Below are positions 1 through 4,076 of a stretch of DNA of 28,317 bases, one piece after another. A program made the translations under genes and the position numbers. Each line of letters starts with the position of its first letter. Position 1 is the first letter of the stretch. Source of the DNA: a virus; the IMG/VR virus record IMGVR_UViG_3300034102_000810, positions 1 through 28,317 of that record. The stretch is one strand, 5' to 3'. The notes under the pieces were generated by a model, which was not told where the DNA came from, made no database searches, and worked only from the letters and a program-made list of their open reading frames with translations.

Positions 1-75
1 GAATATCATAAGTTCTGGGCTGAACTATTAATTAAATTCATTGATGAACAAGGAATACTTGACATGGCCCTTTGA
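1..75 (+). CDS. C-terminal end of an upstream protein (partial)
   Basis: An open frame runs from the first base to a TGA at 73-75 and encodes 24 residues, beginning EYHKFW and ending DMAL. The start lies outside the window. The fragment is too short to assign a family. It is followed by a non-coding gap that holds a late-promoter motif for the next gene. Confidence 0.55.
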   Translation, partial: EYHKFWAELLIKFIDEQGILDMAL

Positions 76-108
76 TTTGTAATAAAATAACTCTGTCAGG
101 GTTCAAGG

Positions 109-116
109 GATAAATA
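109..116 (+). promoter_or_regulatory. Putative T4-type late promoter
   Basis: GATAAATA fits the NATAAATA late-promoter core of T4-like phages and lies 26 nt upstream of the ATG at 142. No -35 box is expected for this class. The motif is short, so chance occurrence in AT-rich DNA is possible. Confidence 0.5.
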
Positions 117-141
117 AGGCTCATATAATTTTAAGATCTTT

Positions 142-582
142 ATGAGCTATGAAAACCCTTGGATCTACAATGGAGAGGTTTTTGAGTCTGATCATATTCA
201 AGATCACTTTGGTTTTGTTTATCGTATTGACTGTCTTGAAAATAATCGTAGCTATCTCGGTAGAAAATATTTCTGGAGTTTCCGCAAAGAGAAAGGAAAA
301 TCTAGAAGAACTAAAAAGGAGTCCGATTGGAAAAAGTATTATGGATCTTGTCCAGAACTTAAAGAAGATATAAAAAAATTAGGGAAAGATAAGTTTCGAA
401 GATTCATAATTTCTCTTCATGATTCTGTAGGTAAAACCAATTATGAAGAGACTCGTCAGTTATTTGTAAATAATGTTCTGATAGAATCTTTAGATCATAA
501 CATTCCAAAGTATTATAATTCAAATATTCTTGGCAGATATTACAGGAAAGATTATTTTGAAAAAGGTCTTGACAAACTCTGA
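142..582 (+). CDS. GIY-YIG-like endonuclease-family protein
   Basis: 146 residues. The N-terminal part reads GFVYRIDC (24-31), then YLGRKYFW, which resembles the two halves of a GIY-YIG nuclease core. A basic stretch follows (RKEKGKSRRTKK), then DWKKYYGSCPELKEDIKK and a GKDKFRR motif, as I recall from GIY-YIG-related proteins of T4-like phages. Such proteins are often homing or DNA-nicking enzymes, and its position just upstream of a tRNA array would suit a mobile gene. The catalytic Arg and Glu cannot be assigned with certainty, so activity is unproven. A late-promoter motif precedes it, and its last codons overlap a sigma70-like -35 box for the next gene. Confidence 0.55.
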   Translation: MSYENPWIYNGEVFESDHIQDHFGFVYRIDCLENNRSYLGRKYFWSFRKEKGKSRRTKKESDWKKYYGSCPELKEDIKKLGKDKFRRFIISLHDSVGKTNYEETRQLFVNNVLIESLDHNIPKYYNSNILGRYYRKDYFEKGLDKL

Positions 583-597
583 ACCTGCTGGTAGTAT
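569..597 (+). promoter_or_regulatory. Sigma70-type promoter inside the end of the GIY-YIG-like gene
   Basis: TTGACA (569-574), a 17-nt spacer and TAGTAT (592-597). The -35 box is perfect and the -10 box matches 4 of 6. It points at the small ORF at 630. The 13 bases at 568-580 recur exactly at 3547-3559, where they again carry a -35 box. Confidence 0.5.
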
Positions 598-629
598 AAG
601 AGGGTTCTTGGTCGTTAAGGATTACTTTC

Positions 630-770
630 ATGGAAAACCAACTGACTAATGTTGATCTAAAAGATAGTATTATTGACCGCATTCATTACCTTGCAGAACT
701 TGGGGATTATCTCAATGCCTGTGCGGTTTATGAAGAGTTTCGGGAAACGATTCAAGACGCAAATAAGTGA
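630..770 (+). CDS. Small acidic protein of unknown function (46 aa)
   Basis: The ORF starts at ATG 630, with AAGGA-like purines upstream (617-622), and ends at TGA 768-770. The product has helical, acidic character: DSIIDRIHYLAELGDYLNACAVYEEF. It may form a short helical hairpin. It sits behind a sigma70-type promoter, and its stop codon lies within the left arm of a 14-bp inverted repeat. I do not recognise a family. Frame, start context and promoter make it a likely real gene. Confidence 0.6.
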   Translation: MENQLTNVDLKDSIIDRIHYLAELGDYLNACAVYEEFRETIQDANK

Positions 771-801
771 TTATTTGTAACAAAACTAAATAATCACTTA
801 T
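763..801. repeat. 14-bp perfect inverted repeat at the end of the 46-aa gene
   Basis: The arm at 763-776 is the exact reverse complement of 788-801, with an 11-nt loop. The left arm contains the stop codon of the upstream gene, and the right arm contains most of a TATAAT box (799-804). No U-run follows, so this is not a classical intrinsic terminator. It could stabilise the mRNA 3' end, act as an operator, or weaken read-through. Confidence 0.75.
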
Positions 802-804
802 AAT
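775..804 (+). promoter_or_regulatory. Sigma70-type promoter for the lysozyme gene
   Basis: TTGTAA (775-780), an 18-nt spacer and a perfect TATAAT (799-804). The -35 box matches 4 of 6. The promoter overlaps the inverted repeat at 763-801, so a protein bound to the repeat or a cruciform would affect it. Confidence 0.45.
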
Positions 805-910
805 GATCTTCGTCATGAGATTTTGAAGTGACATTAGAGCCGTGGAAAGTGCCCTCCGAGAGGCTGGGTATACCCCCTTTCTATACGGATGTAGAGTTCA
901 ATTAAAATTA

Positions 911-1546
911 ATGCAACAATTCTTTACTGTAGCCCTGCCCCTTCTGGCATCGGTTACAACCAATACGACACTACTGCCAGTGTTTCCTCCATTGACAGCG
1001 CCACCAGCGCCATTTTCCGTTATTAAGGAGTTTGAAACAAAGACAGCAATCCGCGAGGTTGCTCCCGAAAAACCAAAAGAGAAAAGGCTAATTTGTAAAG
1101 GGTGTTCAGAACACGAATCACTTGCTTTGGATTATTTCCAAGAGCAAGGAATTAAAGACAGAAACGCCCTCGCTACTATCCTGGGCAATATTAAGCAAGA
1201 ATCTATGTTCGTGCCTAATATTTGTGAAGGTGGTAGTAGGACCAGTTATCATGGCTGCCGTTTAGGTGGTTATGGTCTGATCCAATGGACATCTGCCGAT
1301 CGTTATCATGGATTGGGTGATTTTGCTAAGAGGTATGGTGGTTCTCCATCAACACTTCCTACGCAACTTCGTTATCTAACGACTGAGGTTCAATGGAAAC
1401 GAATTGAAAACAGGATGAAAACTCCTGGTAAATCTATCAATCGTTACATGGACTATGCGTATAGTTGGATTGGTTGGGGCATTCATGGTGCTCGCACATC
1501 TTATGCTCATGAATATGCTAACCGACTGATCACGGTAGAAGTTTGA
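911..1546 (+). CDS. Phage tail-type lysozyme (Phage_lysozyme2-like)
   Basis: I chose ATG 911 over an in-frame GTG at 842 because the product then starts MQQFFTVALPLLASV, a hydrophobic export-like N-terminus. The product is 211 residues. A Pro-rich linker (about 23-34) and a CKGC pair (62-65) precede the enzyme domain (about 68-211). That domain has ALATILGNIKQES with a candidate catalytic Glu (residue 97), YGLIQWT (121-127), and the C-terminal WIGWG. These are hallmarks of the lysozyme domain found in phage tail proteins, which cleaves the glycan strands of peptidoglycan. The protein may act in lysis or at the tail tip. A sigma70-like promoter lies upstream and a consensus tRNA promoter directly downstream. 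Confidence 0.75.
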   Translation: MQQFFTVALPLLASVTTNTTLLPVFPPLTAPPAPFSVIKEFETKTAIREVAPEKPKEKRLICKGCSEHESLALDYFQEQGIKDRNALATILGNIKQESMFVPNICEGGSRTSYHGCRLGGYGLIQWTSADRYHGLGDFAKRYGGSPSTLPTQLRYLTTEVQWKRIENRMKTPGKSINRYMDYAYSWIGWGIHGARTSYAHEYANRLITVEV

Positions 1547-1569
1547 TACAATAGAATAGGAGGAAGGGG

Positions 1570-1598
1570 TTGACAATACTCCTTCCCCACTCTATACT
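1570..1598 (+). promoter_or_regulatory. Strong sigma70 promoter for the tRNA array
   Basis: TTGACA (1570-1575), a 17-nt spacer and TATACT (1593-1598). Transcription would begin almost exactly at the 5' end of tRNA-Ser (1607), leaving nearly no leader to process. Confidence 0.8.
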
Positions 1599-1606
1599 CT
1601 AAATAT

Positions 1607-1693
1607 GGAGAGGTGTCCGAGTGGTTTAAGGAGCAGACCTGGAAAGTCTGTGTGGAGGTAACTTCACCGAGGGTTCGAATCCCTCCTTCTCCG
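1607..1693 (+). tRNA. tRNA-Ser(GGA)
   Basis: Class II cloverleaf of 87 nt. The acceptor is GGAGAGG/CTTCTCC with discriminator G. The anticodon arm is CAGAC-CTGGAAA-GTCTG and the T loop is TTCGAAT. The long variable arm fits serine. CCA is not encoded. It is the first gene of the array and sits at the start of a consensus promoter transcript. Confidence 0.93.
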
Positions 1694-1722
1694 TTGACAA
1701 TCCAACCTTTTAATGGTATGAT
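1694..1722 (+). promoter_or_regulatory. Sigma70 promoter abutting the end of tRNA-Ser(GGA)
   Basis: TTGACA (1694-1699) begins at the base after the tRNA discriminator. A 17-nt spacer leads to TATGAT (1717-1722), 8 nt before tRNA-Arg. Confidence 0.8.
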
Positions 1723-1730
1723 TGTCTTAT

Positions 1731-1804
1731 GTCTCAGTAACTCAGTGGAATAGAGTATCCGCCTTCTAAGCGGTTAGTCGTTGGTTCGAATCCAACCTGA
1801 GACG
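1731..1804 (+). tRNA. tRNA-Arg(TCT)
   Basis: The acceptor GTCTCAG/CTGAGAC is fully paired, with discriminator G. The anticodon loop CTTCTAA gives TCT, which reads AGA and AGG. The outermost anticodon-stem pair is a T-T mismatch. It has its own promoter immediately upstream. Confidence 0.92.
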
Positions 1805-1805
1805 C

Positions 1806-1836
1806 TTGACTTTTTGAGAAAAAAGTCTTATAAATA
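1806..1836 (+). promoter_or_regulatory. Composite early (sigma70) and late (TATAAATA) promoter
   Basis: TTGACT (1806-1811), a 17-nt spacer and TATAAA (1829-1834) form a sigma70 promoter. The same bases extended to 1836 spell TATAAATA, the perfect T4-type late core. The element begins one base after tRNA-Arg and lies 22 nt upstream of a small ORF. Confidence 0.6.
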
Positions 1837-1857
1837 AAAACACTTAGGTCGAAAACA

Positions 1858-1956
1858 ATGTCTTATCCAATGCCCAAACAGTTTACCATTCTTGATTGCC
1901 TCTATTGGCATATCGAGGGTGCTCCCCTGTTTGCAGATATGGATAGACATATGTAA
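1858..1956 (+). CDS. Micro-protein of 32 aa, unknown
   Basis: The ORF runs ATG 1858 to TAA 1954-1956. The product starts MSYPMPKQFTILDCLYWHIEG. There is no clear Shine-Dalgarno sequence. It stands alone between a composite early/late promoter and a good intrinsic terminator, and that complete transcription unit is the main reason to believe it. I recognise no family. Confidence 0.45.
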   Translation: MSYPMPKQFTILDCLYWHIEGAPLFADMDRHM

Positions 1957-1984
1957 GATGTTTAATTCATAAAAGCAAAAGACA

Positions 1985-2018
1985 GGGGAGAGAAACCAAA
2001 AGTTTTCTCCCCTTTTTT
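1985..2018 (+). terminator. Intrinsic terminator after the 32-aa ORF
   Basis: GGGGAGA pairs with TCTCCCC (stem ends at 2012) and is followed by TTTTTT. It closes the short transcription unit that starts at 1806-1836 and separates the first two tRNA genes from the rest of the array. Confidence 0.8.
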
Positions 2019-2129
2019 ATTGCCTGTGACAGTTTCCTAAGTGTCCACCAACCTTCTCCCAAAGATCAAACGGTGGTATTCTTAAAGGGTGGTTGAGAGA
2101 CCACCAGCACCTTGAAAATTTAATTCCAT
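2019..2129. other. Spacer with a 6-bp hairpin, no gene seen
   Basis: No start-to-stop frame of note. GGTGGT (2088-2093) and ACCACC (2100-2105) form a perfect 6-bp hairpin with no T-run, 25 nt before tRNA-Lys. GACA and TGTC halves near 2029-2043 form an imperfect second hairpin. No convincing promoter for tRNA-Lys is visible. Confidence 0.4.
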
Positions 2130-2202
2130 GGGTATGTAACTCAGTTGGTAGAGTAGCGGGCTTTTAACCTGTAAGTCGTCGGTTCGAACCCGACCATACC
2201 CA
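2130..2202 (+). tRNA. tRNA-Lys(TTT)
   Basis: The acceptor GGGTATG/CATACCC is perfect, with discriminator A. The anticodon loop is CTTTTAA and the T arm is GTCGG-TTCGAAC-CCGAC. All arms are canonical and CCA is not encoded. Confidence 0.95.
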
Positions 2203-2230
2203 TTGACCGCCGCAGTTCGGTCATTAAATA
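2203..2230 (+). promoter_or_regulatory. Possible weak promoter for tRNA-Tyr
   Basis: TTGACC (2203-2208) starts one base after tRNA-Lys. A 16-nt spacer leads to TAAATA (2225-2230). The position repeats the pattern of a -35 box abutting a tRNA 3' end, but the -10 box is poor. A GACCG/CGGTC hairpin lies in the spacer. Confidence 0.3.
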
Positions 2231-2241
2231 TAAACTGTTCT

Positions 2242-2323
2242 GGGAGGATTTCCGAGTGGTTAAAGGAATCTGACTGTAAATCAGACGGCTCTGCCTTCAC
2301 AGGTTCAAATCCTGTTCCTCCCA
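2242..2323 (+). tRNA. tRNA-Tyr(GTA)
   Basis: Class II cloverleaf of 82 nt. The acceptor is GGGAGGA/TCCTCCC with discriminator A. The anticodon arm is TCTGA-CTGTAAA-TCAGA, with a long variable arm as expected for bacterial tyrosine tRNA. Confidence 0.94.
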
Positions 2324-2327
2324 CCTT

Positions 2328-2401
2328 GACCCATTAGTGTAGCGGTCTATCACGCCACCCTGTCACGGTGGAAATCACGGGTTCGAATCCCGTATGGGTC
2401 G
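2328..2401 (+). tRNA. tRNA-Asp(GTC)
   Basis: The acceptor is GACCCAT/ATGGGTC with discriminator G. The anticodon arm is CCACC-CTGTCAC-GGTGG. It lies only 4 nt after tRNA-Tyr, so the two are probably co-transcribed and separated by host RNases. Confidence 0.94.
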
Positions 2402-2470
2402 TTGAAGGTAAGGAAAGCAAAAGGAGCATGGGAACCAGAAATGGAGATACCGCACCTGCCTTCAAAACAA

Positions 2471-2542
2471 GTTCCTATCGACTAGCGGTTAGGTCACCAC
2501 CCTTTCAAGGTGGCAGCACGGGTTCGAATCCCGTTAGGAATA
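2471..2542 (+). tRNA. tRNA-Glu(TTC) with encoded CCA
   Basis: The acceptor is GTTCCTA/TAGGAAT (first pair G-T) with discriminator A. The anticodon arm is CCACC-CTTTCAA-GGTGG. CCA is encoded at 2543-2545, which most tRNAs of this array lack. The 69-nt spacer before it is purine-rich and holds no obvious gene. Confidence 0.9.
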
Positions 2543-2546
2543 CCAA

Positions 2547-2620
2547 CGGAATGTAGCTCAGTTTGGTAGAGCACTCGCTTTGGGAGCGAGATGTCGCAGG
2601 TTCGAATCCTGTCATTCCGA
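2547..2620 (+). tRNA. tRNA-Pro(TGG), first copy, with encoded CCA
   Basis: The acceptor is CGGAATG/CATTCCG with discriminator A. The anticodon arm is CTCGC-TTTGGGA-GCGAG. CCA is encoded at 2621-2623. A second, different tRNA-Pro(TGG) lies at 10583. Confidence 0.94.
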
Positions 2621-2623
2621 CCA

Positions 2624-2696
2624 CGGGAGGTAGCTCAGATGGTAGAGCACGGGATTGAAGATCCTGGTGTCGGTGGTTCAATTCCACCCCTTTCGA
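2624..2696 (+). tRNA. tRNA-Phe(GAA)
   Basis: It starts at the base after the encoded CCA of tRNA-Pro. The acceptor CGGGAGG/CCTTTCG contains two G-T pairs. The anticodon arm is CGGGA-TTGAAGA-TCCTG and the T loop is TTCAATT. CCA is not encoded. Confidence 0.9.
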
Positions 2697-2698
2697 CT

Positions 2699-2829
2699 TG
2701 GGTTGCTGCCCGATATGAGAAACACTCCTGTATTTCTAGGATACGGTAGGGTGAAAACTCGGAATTACCTCTGCCCCGTCTCTTGGGGATGCGAATTGAG
2801 GAAAGGTAAAGGGAAGAGACAGCAACCCA
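2699..2829 (+). ncRNA. Candidate structured RNA between tRNA-Phe and tRNA-Ile
   Basis: A 10-bp perfect stem (2699-2708 with 2820-2829) closes a 131-nt element that fits no tRNA. Inside are CCGA/TCGG (2710-2713 with 2759-2762) closing a sub-domain with AGAAA/TTTCT, and a CCCC/GGGG hairpin (2774-2777 with 2785-2788). The loop of that hairpin, GTCTCTT, is complementary to AAGAGAC at 2814-2820, so a pseudoknot is possible (base 2820 is shared with the outer stem). Phage T4 also carries stable non-tRNA RNAs in its tRNA cluster (its RNAs C and D). The function here is unknown and the folding was done by eye. Confidence 0.45.
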
Positions 2830-2833
2830 TATT

Positions 2834-2905
2834 GGAATCGTAGCTCAGTGGTAGAGCACTCGGCTGATAACCGAGCGGTCACAAGTTCAAATCTTGTCGG
2901 TTCCA
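2834..2905 (+). tRNA. tRNA-Ile(GAT)
   Basis: The acceptor is GGAATCG/CGGTTCC with discriminator A. The anticodon arm is CTCGG-CTGATAA-CCGAG. It lies four bases after the closing stem of the structured element at 2699-2829. Confidence 0.94.
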
Positions 2906-3017
2906 CTCTGGTGAGCCTTAGTCCATCTGAGGAAAAAAGTCTTAGGATCTAGTCAATCTTTAGAGACAAGTATTCCAACAAGGAGAATAAAGGTAGGGGA
3001 ATGACTATCCCCTTTAT
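2906..3017. other. Non-tRNA spacer with two hairpins
   Basis: No coding frame stands out. CCTTAG/CTGAGG (2916-2921 with 2927-2932) is followed by an A-run, and AGGGGA/TCCCCT (2995-3000 with 3008-3013) lies just before tRNA-Met. Neither has a U-tract. The spacer could be a processing signal or part of a small RNA, but nothing decides this. Confidence 0.35.
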
Positions 3018-3089
3018 GGCAGTGTAGTTCAGTGGTAGAACAAGAGATTCATACCCTCTATGTCGGTAGTTCAATTCTACCCACTGCCT
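3018..3089 (+). tRNA. tRNA with CAT anticodon (Met or lysidine-type Ile)
   Basis: The acceptor is GGCAGTG/CACTGCC with discriminator T. The anticodon loop TTCATAC gives CAT, and the innermost anticodon-stem pair is A-C. Whether it is Met or an Ile2 read through lysidine modification cannot be told from sequence. A second CAT tRNA is at 10947. Confidence 0.85.
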
Positions 3090-3090
3090 T

Positions 3091-3162
3091 GTGTCGTTAG
3101 CCTAGTGGTCAAGGCATCTGTTTGTGAAACAGAGGAGATGAGTTCAATTCTCATACGACACC
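3091..3162 (+). tRNA. tRNA-His(GTG)
   Basis: The acceptor is GTGTCGT/ACGACAC with C73. The anticodon arm is TCTGT-TTGTGAA-ACAGA. The position before the first acceptor base (3090) is T, whereas bacterial tRNA-His normally encodes G there as an identity element. It lies one nt after the preceding tRNA. Confidence 0.9.
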
Positions 3163-3164
3163 CC

Positions 3165-3238
3165 GCCCGATTAGCTCAGTGGTCTAGAGCAATTGTCTAG
3201 TAAACAATAGGTCGTCAGTTCAAATCTGACATTGGGCT
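3165..3238 (+). tRNA. tRNA-Thr with AGT anticodon
   Basis: The acceptor is GCCCGAT/ATTGGGC with discriminator T. The anticodon arm is ATTGT-CTAGTAA-ACAAT, so loop positions 34-36 are A-G-T. An unmodified or inosine A34 in threonine tRNA is rare in bacteria, where A34 is mostly confined to Arg(ACG). The rest of the cloverleaf is sound. Confidence 0.85.
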
Positions 3239-3242
3239 CTTA

Positions 3243-3318
3243 GTTCAGGTGGCAGAGTGGTCGAATGCAGAAGTCTGCAAAACTTCTATCATCGTGGGTT
3301 CGAATCCCACCCTGAACT
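3243..3318 (+). tRNA. tRNA-Cys(GCA)
   Basis: The acceptor is GTTCAGG/CCTGAAC with discriminator T, the usual cysteine identity base. The anticodon arm is GAAGT-CTGCAAA-ACTTC and the T arm is GTGGG-TTCGAAT-CCCAC. Confidence 0.92.
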
Positions 3319-3323
3319 CCTAT

Positions 3324-3394
3324 TGAGAAATCGTCTAATGGTAGGACACCTCCCTTTGAAGGAGTTTATCTAGGTTCGAGTCCTAGTTTCTCAG
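3324..3394 (+). tRNA. tRNA-Gln(TTG) with encoded CCA
   Basis: The acceptor is TGAGAAA/TTTCTCA with discriminator G. The anticodon arm is CCTCC-CTTTGAA-GGAGT. CCA is encoded at 3395-3397, after which tRNA-Trp begins at once. Confidence 0.9.
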
Positions 3395-3397
3395 CCA

Positions 3398-3469
3398 GTT
3401 GGGTTGGTCTAATGGTAAGATGCAGGTCTCCAAAACCTTGCGATGGGGGTTCGAATCCCTCACCCTTCG
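3398..3469 (+). tRNA. tRNA-Trp(CCA) with mismatched acceptor stem
   Basis: The anticodon arm is CAGGT-CTCCAAA-ACCTT, the T loop is TTCGAAT and the discriminator is G, as expected for tryptophan. The acceptor GTTGGGT/ACCCTTC has two T-T mismatches at pairs 2 and 3, so charging or processing may be weak. Confidence 0.78.
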
Positions 3470-3472
3470 CCT

Positions 3473-3546
3473 GTCCTTTTAGCTCAGTGGAAAAGAGCAG
3501 TAGGCTACGAACCTATGTGTCGGGAGTTCGAATCTCTCAAAGGACG
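3473..3546 (+). tRNA. tRNA-Arg(ACG)
   Basis: The acceptor is GTCCTTT/AAAGGAC with discriminator G. The anticodon arm is GTAGG-CTACGAA-CCTAT. ACG is the normal inosine-modified bacterial arginine anticodon and would complement the Arg(TCT) at 1731. Confidence 0.94.
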
Positions 3547-3547
3547 C

Positions 3548-3576
3548 TTGACAAACTCTTCAGAGTTTGTTACTAT
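3548..3576 (+). promoter_or_regulatory. Sigma70 promoter with a palindrome filling the spacer
   Basis: TTGACA (3548-3553), a 17-nt spacer and TACTAT (3571-3576). ACAAACTCTTCAGAGTTTGT (3551-3570) is a 9-bp perfect inverted repeat with a 2-nt centre. It occupies the spacer and overlaps the -35 box, so it could be an operator. The promoter would drive tRNA-Asn and the structured segment downstream. Confidence 0.72.
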
Positions 3577-3637
3577 ATAAAGAGATAGAGGTTAAGACAC
3601 TGTTCGTTCTTGAGGCGTATCACTCTTAATCCATCAT

Positions 3638-3709
3638 TCCCTTGTAGCTCAGCGGTAGAGTCGTCGGCTGTTAACCGATTTGTCGCAAGTTCGAATCTTG
3701 CCGGGGGAG
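3638..3709 (+). tRNA. tRNA-Asn(GTT)
   Basis: The acceptor TCCCTTG/CGGGGGA includes two G-T pairs, with discriminator G as usual for asparagine. The anticodon loop is CTGTTAA and the T arm is GCAAG-TTCGAAT-CTTGC. Confidence 0.92.
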
Positions 3710-3711
3710 TT

Positions 3712-3876
3712 GGAAGGTCTGGAAATGTTCGGATCTTCCTCTAAATCCTAAGTTCGCTTAGGTCGGGGACTTGATCACCCCCGTTCGTAGGTGCCAAAAC
3801 CGCTCCTCATCCCGAGTATTCTGTGGGTGAGTGAATGTCAAGAGTGGGGACATAGGTAAAGTCCTCAACGCCTACC
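3712..3876 (+). ncRNA. Candidate multi-hairpin RNA between tRNA-Asn and a tRNA-like remnant
   Basis: Six helices can be drawn by eye without conflict. They are 3712-3719 with 3732-3739 (8 bp); 3747-3752 with 3757-3762, closing a TTCG tetraloop; 3764-3768 with 3779-3783; and 3787-3793 with 3869-3875 (7 bp). The last of these encloses 3806-3813 with 3825-3831 (7 bp, one bulge) and 3846-3851 with 3861-3866 (6 bp). Such density is unusual for a spacer and suggests a stable RNA transcribed from the promoter at 3548. No coding frame fits. It does not resemble RNase P RNA, tmRNA or 6S RNA in anything I can recognise. Confidence 0.5.
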
Positions 3877-3880
3877 ACAA

Positions 3881-3952
3881 CCTCTGGTAGTCTATTGGTA
3901 AGGACAGGTGGACAACACACATGGAAACTGGGTTCGATTCCTAGACAGAGGA
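3881..3952 (+). pseudogene. Degenerate tRNA-like element
   Basis: The acceptor CCTCTGG/ACAGAGG has 6 of 7 pairs, the discriminator is A, the D arm is GTCT/GGAC and the T arm CTGGG-TTCGATT-CCTAG is good. The middle fails: 3907-3923 gives no five-pair anticodon stem, and any seven-base loop lacks T33. The nominal anticodon in standard register would be AAC (Val). It is probably a decayed tRNA, or a tRNA-shaped RNA kept for another reason. Confidence 0.65.
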
Positions 3953-3956
3953 ACAA

Positions 3957-4038
3957 GTCGATGTGGCGGAATTGGTAGACGCGCTGGGTTTAGGTTCCAG
4001 TGTCTTTAGACGTGGGGGTTCAAGTCCCTTCATCGATA
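3957..4038 (+). tRNA. tRNA-Leu(TAG)
   Basis: Class II cloverleaf of 82 nt. The acceptor is GTCGATG/CATCGAT with discriminator A. The anticodon arm is CTGGG-TTTAGGT-TCCAG, and a long variable arm is present (TGTCTTTAGACGT). It is the only leucine tRNA seen here. Confidence 0.93.
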
Positions 4039-4039
4039 C

Positions 4040-4068
4040 TTGACAATTGAAACTATATAGTTTATAAT
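4040..4068 (+). promoter_or_regulatory. Perfect consensus sigma70 promoter
   Basis: TTGACA (4040-4045), a 17-nt spacer and TATAAT (4063-4068) match the consensus at all 12 positions. It starts two bases after tRNA-Leu and points at tRNA-Gly, tRNA-Val and the gene at 4241. Confidence 0.9.
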
Positions 4069-4076
4069 TGTCTCAT

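Noticed and set aside
842-910. Upstream GTG start extending the lysozyme by 23 residues
   Set aside because: ATG 911 gives a proper hydrophobic export-like N-terminus, and the extension looks like leader sequence. A T-loop-like GTTCAAT in this leader was also tested as a tRNA remnant, but no arms pair.
2699-2829. Group I intron or split tRNA
   Set aside because: Both flanking tRNAs are complete, the element is too short for a group I core, and no guanosine-binding or P7-type elements are evident.
2082-2843. Open frames in both strands across the tRNA genes
   Set aside because: They are made of repeated tRNA elements (for example TGFEPV and GSNPV strings translated from T loops) and lack start signals, so they are artefacts of tRNA sequence.
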